DNA of 33,709 nt from an uncultured Bacteroidales bacterium (GTDB lineage Bacteria > Bacteroidota > Bacteroidia > Bacteroidales > UBA3824): contig CAJOJG010000037.1 in assembly GCA_905234655.1 (NCBI GenBank), positions 5,516-39,224 of the forward strand, read 5' to 3'. Of the stretch, positions 14,573-23,767 are shown in pieces (positions within the stretch are counted from its first letter, which is position 1; each line of letters begins with the position of its first letter). The notes under the pieces were generated by a model. The model was not told the origin of the DNA. It ran no database searches and saw nothing but the letters and a program-made list of their open reading frames with translations. The position numbers and the translations under genes are program-made.

Positions 14573-15730
14573 ATGAAAAAGATTTCGATTTTCAAAATTG
14601 GTCTTGCATTCATGATATGCGGACTACTGATAACGTCATGCAAAAAGGGCGGCGGTGGCGGCGAACCCGACCCCGAGCCTGAGCCAGAACCAACTCCCGA
14701 ACCGACATCATACACCCTGACTTTCAACGCAAACGGAGCCAGCGGAAGTGTTGATGCAATCACCTTCACCGACAAGGCCACAATCCCAGACGCCTCGTCT
14801 CTGACCTACGAAGGATTCTCATTCGTAGGCTGGAACGCCGACAAGGACGCAAAAACGTCCCAATACAATGCCGGCGCGACATACAACAAACAGGAATCGG
14901 CGACATTGTACGCGATTTGGACTAAAATTTTCCAAATCATATACCACTACGACCCGAAAACACCTGACACGAAACAGGCTGTCTCATTCACCGGCACAGA
15001 CATCGACAACGGCACCGTGAAAATCCAATACAACGTCAAACTCGAAGACGGCCAAACATTGAACTGGAAAGACGCATCCGGCAATGTCTACAAAAACGGA
15101 CAGGCACTCACGACCGCAGCCGACCTTGAACTTTGGGCGGACATCAGCGATGCCGGCGGAGAAGACCCGAACCCCGAGCCAGGCCCTGACCCCGAGCCAG
15201 GCCCTGACCCAACCCCCGAACCGACAACATACACCCTGTCGTTCGACGCTAACGGCGCAACCGGCAATATCGACGCAATCACGTTCACCGAGAACGCCAC
15301 AATCCCCGACGCATCAGCACTCACATACGACGGCTACTCATTCGTCGGCTGGAACACTGACAAAAACGCCAAAACGTCCATATACGACGCAGACGCGACA
15401 TTCTCCGAACTCTCCAACACAACCCTCTACGCCATCTGGACAAAAATCTACAAAATCACATACCACTACGACCCCGAAGTCCTCGACACAAAGCAGACAG
15501 TATCATTCACAGGCATTGATTTTGACAATGGCACAATAACAATCCACCACGACGTGACCATCGGAGACGGCGGTGTATTGCAGTGGAAAGACGCATCGGG
15601 AAACACCTACCAGGACGGACAAGCCCTGGCCACTGCCACCGACCTCGAGCTATGGGCGGACATCAACAAAAGCGAGACTAACAGCGCGACTTCCGAGCAA
15701 TGGATTTACAACAAATACAACTACAAATAA
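14573..15730 (+). CDS. surface lipoprotein with two duplicated B-repeat modules
   Basis: The 385-residue lipoprotein has a signal peptide ending in ITSC (C23) followed by KKGGGGGE, an acidic/Gly start seen in surface-exposed lipoproteins. Pro/Glu/Asp linkers (31-44 and 198-218) precede two copies of one module (about 43-191 and 217-364, offset 173 residues). Each copy begins with a Listeria-Bacteroides (InlB B-type) repeat: YTLTFNANG or YTLSFDANG, then SFVGWN, then TLYAIW. A second subdomain follows with YHYDP, then VSFTG and WKDASGN, ending LELWADI. The Pro-rich linkers should make it extended. It heads an operon with two fimbrillin-like genes (15-bp gap), so it may be an accessory or tip subunit of a pilus or adhesin. 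Ligand unknown. Confidence 0.8.
   Translation: MKKISIFKIGLAFMICGLLITSCKKGGGGGEPDPEPEPEPTPEPTSYTLTFNANGASGSVDAITFTDKATIPDASSLTYEGFSFVGWNADKDAKTSQYNAGATYNKQESATLYAIWTKIFQIIYHYDPKTPDTKQAVSFTGTDIDNGTVKIQYNVKLEDGQTLNWKDASGNVYKNGQALTTAADLELWADISDAGGEDPNPEPGPDPEPGPDPTPEPTTYTLSFDANGATGNIDAITFTENATIPDASALTYDGYSFVGWNTDKNAKTSIYDADATFSELSNTTLYAIWTKIYKITYHYDPEVLDTKQTVSFTGIDFDNGTITIHHDVTIGDGGVLQWKDASGNTYQDGQALATATDLELWADINKSETNSATSEQWIYNKYNYK
14699..15664 (+). repeat. intragenic tandem duplication, period 519 bp
   Basis: Codons 43-191 (14699-15145) and 217-364 (15221-15664) encode two diverged copies of the same module, separated by a Pro-rich linker. Many conserved segments match between copies (SFVGWN, KDASGN, LELWADI), showing duplication followed by drift. 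Confidence 0.85.
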
Positions 15731-15745
15731 AACACCTGACAAGCC

Positions 15746-17497
15746 ATGAATTTAATAAAAGCAAAATACTCACTGCTCGCCGCAGCAATCGGACTTGCAG
15801 CCTGCAACAAAAACGATGACGGCGACGACGGACAGACACCAAGCAACACCCTGCCCGTAGAAAACGCGATGACATTCAAAGCAACCTTCGAAAATCCGCT
15901 GTCCAAAGCCGCGCTCCACGTCGAAGGCAAGGAAGTATCGTCCGCCGCATGGATTAAGACATACTTCCAAAGCGGCGACGCCATGTCGCTGTTCTCCAAC
16001 GCCATCAACAACAAATTCACCACAAGCGACAACGGCGAAACCGTGTCATTCTCCGGCGCGGCTAAGGAATCTGAAGACGGATACATCGCGCTGTTCCCCT
16101 ACTCGCAGGACGCGACGATTAATGACGACGGGACCATCTCCACAAAAATCCCCGAGACCCAAAGTTTCAAAGACGTTGACGTGACGACACTCACAGGCTT
16201 TAACAAAGCACTCGAAGGCATTGTGGCGGTCGCGAAAACCGCTCCCGACAAAAAAGAGCTCACACTGAAGAACGCCACGACGATAGCCAACTTCTCATCG
16301 TCACGCGACCTCAAGAGCCTAAAGGTCGAAGCCTCGCAGCCCATCGCTGGCGACATAACGATAACACTTGACGACAGCGGAATCCCGACCGTCACGAGTG
16401 CCACATCGACCACAATCGAGCTGACAGACGCGCCCAAAGGCGGATATATCTCGATGGCACCTAACGCGGGCATTGACCTCAAAGTCACATACACACTCGA
16501 CGACACCGAAGGCACGACAAAAAGCGTCTACATGAACAACGTCAACATGAAACGCTCCAATATCATCGACTTCGGCGACATAACGACTCTTGTCTCAATC
16601 ACATACGACGTTTCAGCAATCCCGGACGCGACTCCCGAGAAAAGCAAAAGCGTCGTCAATGGCAACAACACAATCTCAATGCCGAACACGACAGGCGTCA
16701 GCCTTTGGGTCGGCGAGGACGGAACGCCGTACAGACCTGGCGAGATTATCAAAAACGTCACCACAGACCTCACATTTGCCGCGCTGCCCGAAGGCACAAA
16801 AGCAGTATTCTACCACTACTACGACGAAGTTAAGCCGGTCATATTCAAAGAAGGCGAAACTGTCACAATGCTTGACGTAACGCCAAATCAAGAAGGCTAT
16901 GACTTCCTCGGCTGGGCGACAGCGCCACAAAACACGACCATCGCATACGACCCGGGCGCGTCCGTGGTACTAAGCACAACATCAAACGTCGTCAACCTCT
17001 ACGCAAAATTCGCACTCAGAACCGTCACGATCACCTTCGACGCTAACGGCGGAAAATTCGACGATGGAAATACCATAAAGACCGTCGACCACCAGTACAA
17101 CACGTCCATATCCCTCTACCTCTACATCCCCAAGCGCGACGGCTTCTGGTTCAAAAACTGGGAAGGACATGACGACCCAGGGATAAACACCACCGACATC
17201 ACTCTCAAAGCCATTTGGGGCGACTACTTCACAGTCACATACCACGATTTTGACGGCAGCGTCGCCGGAACACAGCAGGTTAGGGACGGCGAAGAAGCAA
17301 TAGTAAGGGCCGACCTCTCACTAAGTTCAATCGTCGAAACGTGGACATCCCAGCCTAACGGCCAAGGCACAGAGTACATCCCTGGTCAAGAGGCGATATT
17401 CACCGGAAACATCGACCTGTATCCCGTCAAGTCCAACAATACCCCGTCCACGATACAAGACTGGACTATTGACGACGGCACGTTCAAAGCATACTAA
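15746..17497 (+). CDS. fimbrillin-like lipoprotein with C-terminal B-repeats
   Basis: The 583-residue protein has a lipoprotein signal peptide ending in LAAC (C20). Residues of about 40-285 resemble the Mfa/FimA-type fimbrillin fold: MTFKATFENPLSKA near the start, DGYIALFPYSQDATI at about 112, ANFSSSRDLKSLKVEASQPIAGDITIT at about 187-213 and a closing strand IIDFGDI. The C-terminal half carries B-repeat segments (YDFLGWAT then VNLYAKF; TITFDANGG then ITLKAIWG). In fimbrillins the lipid-linked precursor is processed at the surface before assembly; whether that happens here cannot be seen. It lies 15 bp after the duplicated-module gene and 28 bp before another fimbrillin-like gene. No minor-pilin anchor or usher-type gene is nearby. 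Confidence 0.78.
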   Translation: MNLIKAKYSLLAAAIGLAACNKNDDGDDGQTPSNTLPVENAMTFKATFENPLSKAALHVEGKEVSSAAWIKTYFQSGDAMSLFSNAINNKFTTSDNGETVSFSGAAKESEDGYIALFPYSQDATINDDGTISTKIPETQSFKDVDVTTLTGFNKALEGIVAVAKTAPDKKELTLKNATTIANFSSSRDLKSLKVEASQPIAGDITITLDDSGIPTVTSATSTTIELTDAPKGGYISMAPNAGIDLKVTYTLDDTEGTTKSVYMNNVNMKRSNIIDFGDITTLVSITYDVSAIPDATPEKSKSVVNGNNTISMPNTTGVSLWVGEDGTPYRPGEIIKNVTTDLTFAALPEGTKAVFYHYYDEVKPVIFKEGETVTMLDVTPNQEGYDFLGWATAPQNTTIAYDPGASVVLSTTSNVVNLYAKFALRTVTITFDANGGKFDDGNTIKTVDHQYNTSISLYLYIPKRDGFWFKNWEGHDDPGINTTDITLKAIWGDYFTVTYHDFDGSVAGTQQVRDGEEAIVRADLSLSSIVETWTSQPNGQGTEYIPGQEAIFTGNIDLYPVKSNNTPSTIQDWTIDDGTFKAY

Positions 17498-17525
17498 AAA
17501 AACAACTACTTAATACATCAAAGCC

Positions 17526-19529
17526 ATGAAATTAAGCAAAATTTCACTATACACGATGTTGCTCGCCGGCCTTGGACTGTGGTCCTGCAACAACGACGAC
17601 ATCGACATCCCGGACGCAGTGGACACCGGCACTAATACCCCCGCCGCTGCCGAACAAATGACCTTCAAAGCCACCATGGGACAGTCGCTCTCCAAAAGCA
17701 CAGTCTCACGCTCGACCGGCGAGACAAAATTCAGCTCCACCGACCGCCTGAAGGTGTTCAACATCAACGGCGACGGCTCAAAGTTCTCGCTCGCCGGCAT
17801 CAGCGAAACCGGCACGGAAGCCGAGTTCGCCGGACAGATTGTCAAATCCGACGGCTACTACGCGATGCTGCCATACCAGGAGAACGCCACAATCCAAGGC
17901 AACACAATCTCGCTCAATCTCCCCGACGTGCAGGAATCCGAATACGAAGACCTCATGGTCAGCTACACCACAAACACCGACGGCGCGTTCAACTTCCGGC
18001 ACGTCGGCGCGATGATTCGCTTCAACACGTTCAAGCAGTACAAAGCGATTACCCTAATGACGACCGACGACTCCCCAATCGCAGGCGACATCCAAGTTAC
18101 CGTAAGCTCCGACAACTCCACGCCAGTCGTCACAGGCGGCACGTCGAGCTCCATAAAAGTGGAACACGACATGGACGTGACAGACTCAGTCCTTGTTACG
18201 CTCATGCCGCGCGTCTTCGAAGCCGGAATCCTCAAAATCGGCTTCACAAAAACCGACGGCTCGACCTTCTGGCATACAATCGACAAGAAACTGGACCTCC
18301 GCAGCGGCGTCATGTACTCCTACAGCAACGTCGGCCAGTACACCGTGACATGCTATAAGGACAACACAAAATCGGAGATTCTGTTCTCCGTTTATGCCGC
18401 CGACTACGACAACAAACACATACTCACCGCGCCAGAATGTCCGTTAACGCCTCCCCAAGGACAACTCTACGCATACTCTCTAAGAGCAAGCTCGACTACA
18501 GCCGACTACTATCCGAACGAGATTATGCAAATCACGAACAATGTTGAGATTTACCCGATACTCCAAAAAGGCGTTAGCATCACAATCTACAACAACGGCA
18601 ACGACGCAGAACCTCAGAAACTTCTCGTATACTCCGGCATAGCAATCGAACTGCCTGAAATTAGCCTCAAATCTTCTGATGGCAGCGTGTACGGCTATTC
18701 AACCAACCAAAATTCCCAAACGATTGAATACCAGCCAAAAACCATCCAAACTTTCACCTCAGACATTACACTGTATGCAGTCAAGCAAACCGTATTCACG
18801 TTCAACGTCTATGGCAACGGCGCGGACAATCCTCCGACATACACGAGCTACATCACCGACAAAAACAGGAGCATTGAAACACTGCCACAACTCGAAACAC
18901 GCCCTGGATACTTCGGAGGCTATAATACAGTCTCTAACAAAAACGAAATTAATTATCTTCCGGGAGAGACAATTCAGATCTCTAATTTCAGCGGCGACGA
19001 AATCAATTTCTACGCTGTGTACGTCGAAGATGTCGAAATTACAGGCACAAACACGATTAGCCTTGCCGGTACTGTGCACGGTAATACCGACCTCTCAAGC
19101 GGCAGCACAAAATTGGATCCTCCAGTGACCTTGGAAAAAGGACAGAAAAACGTCTTCACCTTCATCAACCACTGCGCGACTACAGGCACATCCTACTCCG
19201 ACATCTCCAAGAATGTCAGCATCTATCTGCTTGGAACTAACAGCGTCAACTCACAAAAGTACAAGCGATTATACCTCGACCAACAACACGAAAGCCACGG
19301 CACGGCCACATACGACCTTCAGACAAAGTCAAGCGAATACATGGCCAACCTTAACGGAGCTGAAGTCACAGTTTCAATATCGCACAGAGGCGGACTGGCA
19401 GACGTCGAGATAAAGTGGACTGGCTCGCAAGACGGTAAACAGAACACCGTCACATACAAGGACATCCTGACATGGGACAACCTCTACGTCTCATTCATCA
19501 TTAACAAGTCATACATCGAATTCAAATAA
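17526..19529 (+). CDS. fimbrillin-like lipoprotein, large, with B-repeat-like tail
   Basis: The 667-residue lipoprotein has a signal peptide ending in LWSC (C21). Its N-terminal part (about 40-275) is fimbrillin-like and parallels the preceding gene: EQMTFKATMGQSLSKS, KSDGYYAMLPYQENATI, FRHVGAMIRFN and SPIAGDIQVTV. Diverged B-repeat-like units follow at about 275-510, each ending in a DITLYAV or INFYAVY type strand, but the usual GW is largely lost. Residues of about 515-667 form a different domain, rich in Thr/Ser and aromatic strands, with no family I recognise; it may be the ligand-binding end. The gene closes the operon at a strong terminator. A role in adhesion is inferred from family and context. 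Confidence 0.75.
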   Translation: MKLSKISLYTMLLAGLGLWSCNNDDIDIPDAVDTGTNTPAAAEQMTFKATMGQSLSKSTVSRSTGETKFSSTDRLKVFNINGDGSKFSLAGISETGTEAEFAGQIVKSDGYYAMLPYQENATIQGNTISLNLPDVQESEYEDLMVSYTTNTDGAFNFRHVGAMIRFNTFKQYKAITLMTTDDSPIAGDIQVTVSSDNSTPVVTGGTSSSIKVEHDMDVTDSVLVTLMPRVFEAGILKIGFTKTDGSTFWHTIDKKLDLRSGVMYSYSNVGQYTVTCYKDNTKSEILFSVYAADYDNKHILTAPECPLTPPQGQLYAYSLRASSTTADYYPNEIMQITNNVEIYPILQKGVSITIYNNGNDAEPQKLLVYSGIAIELPEISLKSSDGSVYGYSTNQNSQTIEYQPKTIQTFTSDITLYAVKQTVFTFNVYGNGADNPPTYTSYITDKNRSIETLPQLETRPGYFGGYNTVSNKNEINYLPGETIQISNFSGDEINFYAVYVEDVEITGTNTISLAGTVHGNTDLSSGSTKLDPPVTLEKGQKNVFTFINHCATTGTSYSDISKNVSIYLLGTNSVNSQKYKRLYLDQQHESHGTATYDLQTKSSEYMANLNGAEVTVSISHRGGLADVEIKWTGSQDGKQNTVTYKDILTWDNLYVSFIINKSYIEFK

Positions 19530-19553
19530 ACGACTGCCAAGCATCAGATTACG

Positions 19554-19597
19554 ACGCCGTGTAGTTAAAAAACAAAAACTACACGGCGTTTTTTTTC
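19554..19597 (+). terminator. strong terminator of the surface-lipoprotein operon
   Basis: ACGCCGTGTAGTT (19554-19566) pairs perfectly with AACTACACGGCGT (19577-19589) around a 10-nt loop, followed by a run of T to 19597. Confidence 0.93.
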
Positions 19598-19682
19598 ACT
19601 ACTCCAACCATCACTCCCTCAACAACTTACACCTTAATGTTAAAAAAATGTTTCAAAAACGCTAATTTTTTTCAAAAAAAAT

Positions 19683-19713
19683 TTTGAAATTTGAACTAAT
19701 TGGAATACCTTTG
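19683..19713 (+). promoter_or_regulatory. promoter of the glycogen synthase gene
   Basis: TTTG (19683-19686) and TACCTTTG (19706-19713) are 19 bp apart, 46 bp before ATG 19760. This is one of the cleanest Bacteroidetes promoters in the window. Confidence 0.75.
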
Positions 19714-19759
19714 ACAAATTTCTACAAGAACAAAAAAATAAGACATAAAACAAATACCA

Positions 19760-21598
19760 ATGGCTAAAGAGAGAGAAAACAAAGAACTTTTCCAAAACAC
19801 AATCTTATTTGAATGTGCCTGGGAAGTCTGCAACCAAGTCGGCGGAATATACACCGTAATCAGATCCAAGATTCCCGCCATAGTTGACAACTGGAACAAG
19901 GACAACTACTTCCTGCTTGGACCATACTTTTATGACCAGGCGGCGACTGCCTTCGACCCGATTGAAGAACTTAACGACGCTGTGGGATACGCCGTGCACA
20001 AGCTGCGCGAGAACGGCATCGGTGTCTACTACGGAACATGGCTCGTGACAGGCAGGCCAAAAGTAATCCTCTTTGACCCATACTCGGTATATAACCGCCT
20101 TGGCGAAATCAAATACAAACTCTGGGCGGACCACTACATCCAAGTCCACGACGAAGATCTGACCGACAAAGTGCTCGCATTCGGATACTGCGTCACAGAG
20201 TTCCTCCGGGCATTCGTCGGCGCAAACGAAAAAGAGTCAAACATCATCGCGCACTTCCACGAATGGATGGCGGGAATGCCGATAATGGACATCAGGAAAG
20301 AAAACATGCCCATAAAGACCGTCTTCACGACACACGCGACAATGCTCGGACGCTACCTCGCCATGAACGACGACAACTTCTACGGAAACCTGCCGTTCTA
20401 CAACTGGGACGACGAGGCAAAGCACTTCAACATATACCCGACCGTCCAACTCGAACGCGCAGCGGCCCACGGCGCGCACGTATTCACGACGGTTTCTGAA
20501 GTGACAGGACGCGAGTGCATACACCTCCTCGGACGCAAACCCGACGTCATACTGCCCAACGGACTTAACATCCAGCGGTTCGAGGCAATGCACGAGTTCC
20601 AGAACCTCCACTTCCAGTACAAACAGCAAATCAACGAGTTCACACGCGCACACTTCTTCCAGTCGTACCCGTTTGACCTCGACAAGACGCTGTACTTCTT
20701 CACATCGGGACGTTTCGAGTACCACAACAAAGGCTTCGACCTGTCGCTTGAAGCACTCGCAAGGCTCAACTACAAGATGAAAGTCGAGAACATCGACGCA
20801 ACAGTCGTGTTCTTCCTCGTCTCAAAACAGCCATACCACTCCATCAACCCCGAAGTGCTCCACTCAAGGGCAATCGAGGAAGAAATCCACCGCAACACGG
20901 AAGATGTCGTCGAAGAACTCGGCAAACGCCTATACGAATACGTCACGTCGAATAACGACTACCTCTCATGCGGCAAGGATACTAACTACCTGCCCGACCT
21001 TAACAAACTCATCACGGACACCCTCACGCTCAAACTCCGCCGCAGCGTCAAGTCTTGGAAAAACAGCAACCAGCCCACAGTCGTGACCCACAACCTCGTC
21101 AACGACGGCAGCGACCCGGTACTCAACTTCCTGCGCACCAGCAACTTGCTCAACGGACGCGACGACAAAGTAAAAATCGTCTACCACCCCGACTTCATCA
21201 CGGAACTCAGCCCGCTGTTCAGAATGGAATACGGTCAATTCGTCCGTGGATGCCATTTGGGCGTGTTCCCGAGCTTCTACGAGCCATGGGGCTACACACC
21301 GCTCGAATGTATGGCAAGCGGCGTACCGAGCGTAACCTCCGACCTCTCGGGATTCGGCTCATACGTCCAGGCCAACTTCGACGACAGCGAGAAGATGGGC
21401 ATCTACATGGTAAACCGCGAAATCAACTACTTCGACGCCGCCGAACAGCTCGCAAACATCATGCTCCGCTTCGTCAAGCTCAACCGCCGCGACCGCATCA
21501 GCATGCGTAACAACGTCGAGGAGAACTCGTTTGCATTCGACTGGAGCAAACTCACCGAATACTATTTCCAAGCCTACGACGAGGCCATTAAGAGATAA
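19760..21598 (+). CDS. GT3-family glycogen synthase
   Basis: The 612-residue cytosolic enzyme matches family GT3, the eukaryotic-type glycogen synthase also used by Bacteroidetes, and not the bacterial GT5 GlgA. The N-terminal domain begins with ILFECAWEVCNQVGGIYTVIRSK (an acceptor-side loop with VGGIYTV), then HFHEWMAG and TTHATMLGRYLA. The C-terminal domain has the E-x7-E catalytic pair E508 and E516 in EPWGYTPLE, followed by ASGVPSVTSDLSGFG. It builds alpha-1,4-glucan from a nucleotide sugar; members may use UDP- or ADP-glucose, and the donor cannot be read here. The regulatory extensions of animal enzymes are absent. It has its own promoter, and a DUF3108 gene follows after 21 bp. Confidence 0.93.
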   Translation: MAKERENKELFQNTILFECAWEVCNQVGGIYTVIRSKIPAIVDNWNKDNYFLLGPYFYDQAATAFDPIEELNDAVGYAVHKLRENGIGVYYGTWLVTGRPKVILFDPYSVYNRLGEIKYKLWADHYIQVHDEDLTDKVLAFGYCVTEFLRAFVGANEKESNIIAHFHEWMAGMPIMDIRKENMPIKTVFTTHATMLGRYLAMNDDNFYGNLPFYNWDDEAKHFNIYPTVQLERAAAHGAHVFTTVSEVTGRECIHLLGRKPDVILPNGLNIQRFEAMHEFQNLHFQYKQQINEFTRAHFFQSYPFDLDKTLYFFTSGRFEYHNKGFDLSLEALARLNYKMKVENIDATVVFFLVSKQPYHSINPEVLHSRAIEEEIHRNTEDVVEELGKRLYEYVTSNNDYLSCGKDTNYLPDLNKLITDTLTLKLRRSVKSWKNSNQPTVVTHNLVNDGSDPVLNFLRTSNLLNGRDDKVKIVYHPDFITELSPLFRMEYGQFVRGCHLGVFPSFYEPWGYTPLECMASGVPSVTSDLSGFGSYVQANFDDSEKMGIYMVNREINYFDAAEQLANIMLRFVKLNRRDRISMRNNVEENSFAFDWSKLTEYYFQAYDEAIKR

Positions 21599-21619
21599 GC
21601 AGAAAGCATAAAAGCCCAA

Positions 21620-22561
21620 ATGCGAAATACCAGATTTCAAACTACGATTGCGGCGGTGGCAATATCTTTTGCCGTCGCCGCATTTTCTGATGCAACCGCG
21701 CAGACAGACACCACAAACGTATCCGCCACAGACACCACGTTGGCAATAACAGACACCACAAATGTATCCGCAACGGACACGGCAAAAATATCTGTGACTG
21801 ACACATTACAGACCACGAACCCCGTCCTGTCAAAATACAAAGTCAACACCGCCTTCGAGCCGGGCGAGGAATTGATTTATGACCTCAAATATGGAGTCAT
21901 AAAAGGCGGCGAACTTAAGATTAACGTCTACCTTGAGCCGGTCGGCTACGACTACATGTTCCATGTCAGGGCGCGGTGCTACACGACCGGCATGGTGTCA
22001 AAGATGGCTACCGTAAACGACATCTACGAAAGCTACTTCGACATTACCAACGGACTTCCCATGAAAGCAATCCGCAACGTCACCGAAAACAACTACAAAC
22101 GGTACAACGAGGACTTGTTCTTCCAGGATTCGTCGGTGGTCTACAGCATGAAAAGCGGACGGCACAAGGTCGCATACCACACATTCGACCTGATTTCGGC
22201 GTTCTTCTACGCACGGCGGTTCATCTTCGACAAGAAATACGAAAAGAACGAGACAATGGGACTGGACACATGGTTTAACGAAAAACTGTACCGCATACAG
22301 CTAAAATACAAAACCACAGAGCGTTTCAAGACAAAATTCGGCAAGATGGAATGTCTGCATTTTGTGCCGGTGCTGGACGACAAATCGACCTTCAAGAAAG
22401 AGGAAGACCTCGGCGCATGGTTCACAAACGACGGAAACTATGTGCCGGTCGAAATCCGCGTCAAAATGCCATTCGCCGACATCCACTGCATACTCCGCAG
22501 CTACAAAAACCTGAAAAACAAGGATGGATTCCTGCCGCCGATTTTGGGCAATGACGACTGA
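21620..22561 (+). CDS. DUF3108 family exported protein
   Basis: The 313-residue protein has a signal peptide (about 1-28, cleavage near ATAQ). A low-complexity Asp/Thr stretch follows (29-63) in which DTTNVSATDT occurs twice with small changes. The body (about 75-300) fits DUF3108, a periplasmic beta-rich family: FEPGEELIYDLKYGVIKGGEL near the start, then ATVNDIYESYFD, ENNYKRYNEDLFF and GKMECLHFVPV. DUF3108 members are thought to be related to lipid or lipoprotein handling but have no proven biochemical role. The gene is 21 bp after the glycogen synthase gene without a terminator, so it is probably cotranscribed, though a functional link is not obvious. Confidence 0.85.
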   Translation: MRNTRFQTTIAAVAISFAVAAFSDATAQTDTTNVSATDTTLAITDTTNVSATDTAKISVTDTLQTTNPVLSKYKVNTAFEPGEELIYDLKYGVIKGGELKINVYLEPVGYDYMFHVRARCYTTGMVSKMATVNDIYESYFDITNGLPMKAIRNVTENNYKRYNEDLFFQDSSVVYSMKSGRHKVAYHTFDLISAFFYARRFIFDKKYEKNETMGLDTWFNEKLYRIQLKYKTTERFKTKFGKMECLHFVPVLDDKSTFKKEEDLGAWFTNDGNYVPVEIRVKMPFADIHCILRSYKNLKNKDGFLPPILGNDD

Positions 22562-22602
22562 CACTGACTACCAATCACTGACACTGTCCACTGACCACTG
22601 AC
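22562..22602. repeat. CACTGAC short repeat in a convergent gap
   Basis: CACTGAC occurs four times (22562-22568, 22576-22582, 22589-22595, 22596-22602) between two convergent genes. Single copies also occur before other genes in the window (for example around 7384 and 9649). No function is visible. Confidence 0.6.
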
Positions 22603-22612
22603 CACCACTCCC

Positions 22613-23767
22613 CTACCCTTTATGCCTCATCCGCCACCAGCTCCGCAGCCCGATGACGATCCAACCTGCCACTGGCAAGTACATCGCCAATACCCAAGGG
22701 CGTTTGACGATGGTTTTGAGGCACTTAAGTAACGTCACTTTCAAACTCGCGTCGCCGACCTTGCTGTCGTAGTTGACATCGAAATAGGTCATAACCAACG
22801 GCCAAAATGGCGGAAACCAACGCAGGAAGTGGCGTTTATGCTTCCACATCGACTTCAGGAGCAGGCGGATGTCATAATACATGTCGCCGTAGAGCCGCCG
22901 CGCCTCGTCAAGCTGCACCTGCATACGCTGGCGGACTTTTTCGCCGACGACCTTGAGTTCCTTTTGCGAGAGTTGCTCGTAAGGCTTGTCTACCATTTCA
23001 TAGACGCGTACCGGCTCGCCAATCACAAATGTCAACCGCGACGGCAGCGAAACATAGAAAATCCACGGCTGTAACGCGGCGAGGAACACAATCGGCCCCA
23101 TCGGGAAAAATGGCATTCCAAATTTCCTCACAAATTTTGTAATCGGCTTTACATTATACGCCAAAGGGTTATTGTACTCGCCATTGATGGTCATGAAAGG
23201 GATTATGTCGGTCTTGTAGCGGATTCCCATCCTGAGGAACGAAGTCTTGAACGGCTGAAGCTGGTACCGCTTGTCAAAACCCTTGCCGATGCCGTCGATG
23301 CCCTCGGGGAAGATGAGTATATTACTCTCATTAAGGCTCATGGCGGTCTCAAAATTAAGCAAAGTGGCGTTTATGCAGCCCGCCTTGAACCACAGGTCGT
23401 CTATCAGGAACGGACACATGTACGGATACTTGGTGAGCATCGGCGAAATCAACGCCCTGATGCCGTCCCTCATCGGCAAATTCCTCGCTGCCATCTGCGT
23501 TATGAACACAATCGCATCCCATGGGAACGCCATGCCGGAATGGTTTGTGGCGAATACAAGCGGCGCGTCGGGATTGTTGCGCTTCGGCAGCTCGTCGAAC
23601 CCCACAAACCTCGGCCTGTACCATACGTCGCTTATATAATTAAGTATGTGGCGGCAGAACGATTCCATGTAAGGCAAAGAGAAATGGCGTTTGTACTCCT
23701 CCCTGTTGCCCTCTATTTCCTCGTCAGATATTATTAAGCGGTTGCGAAATGTCCCGTTCAAAACCAT
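22613..23767 (-). CDS. PlsC-type acyltransferase (lysophospholipid acyltransferase family)
   Basis: The 384-residue protein has the acyltransferase signature NHSGMAFPWD (75-84), the HSG-x-x-PWD variant of the NHx4D motif with catalytic H76 and D84, and the substrate motif FPEG (153-156) in ILIFPEGIDG. Hydrophobic segments lie around 225-240 and 355-375, so it is membrane-associated. It likely transfers an acyl chain to a glycerolipid or another membrane lipid; its acceptor is unknown. The start codon (23765-23767) lies inside the end of the upstream sensor gene, overlapping by 10 bp, which implies translational coupling. The C-terminal 120 residues have no motif I recognise beyond the charged LKSMWKHKRHFLRWFPPFW. 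Confidence 0.82.
   Translation of the reverse strand: MVLNGTFRNRLIISDEEIEGNREEYKRHFSLPYMESFCRHILNYISDVWYRPRFVGFDELPKRNNPDAPLVFATNHSGMAFPWDAIVFITQMAARNLPMRDGIRALISPMLTKYPYMCPFLIDDLWFKAGCINATLLNFETAMSLNESNILIFPEGIDGIGKGFDKRYQLQPFKTSFLRMGIRYKTDIIPFMTINGEYNNPLAYNVKPITKFVRKFGMPFFPMGPIVFLAALQPWIFYVSLPSRLTFVIGEPVRVYEMVDKPYEQLSQKELKVVGEKVRQRMQVQLDEARRLYGDMYYDIRLLLKSMWKHKRHFLRWFPPFWPLVMTYFDVNYDSKVGDASLKVTLLKCLKTIVKRPWVLAMYLPVAGWIVIGLRSWWRMRHKG

Noticed and set aside
14565..14576. Mini-ORF ATGGAAAAATGA overlapping the start of the B-repeat gene
   Set aside because: Three codons in A-rich sequence are easily formed by chance; no ribosome site or conservation evidence.
22562..22602. CACTGAC repeats as a terminator or binding array
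   Set aside because: They cannot form a hairpin, have uneven spacing, and single copies are scattered near other genes.
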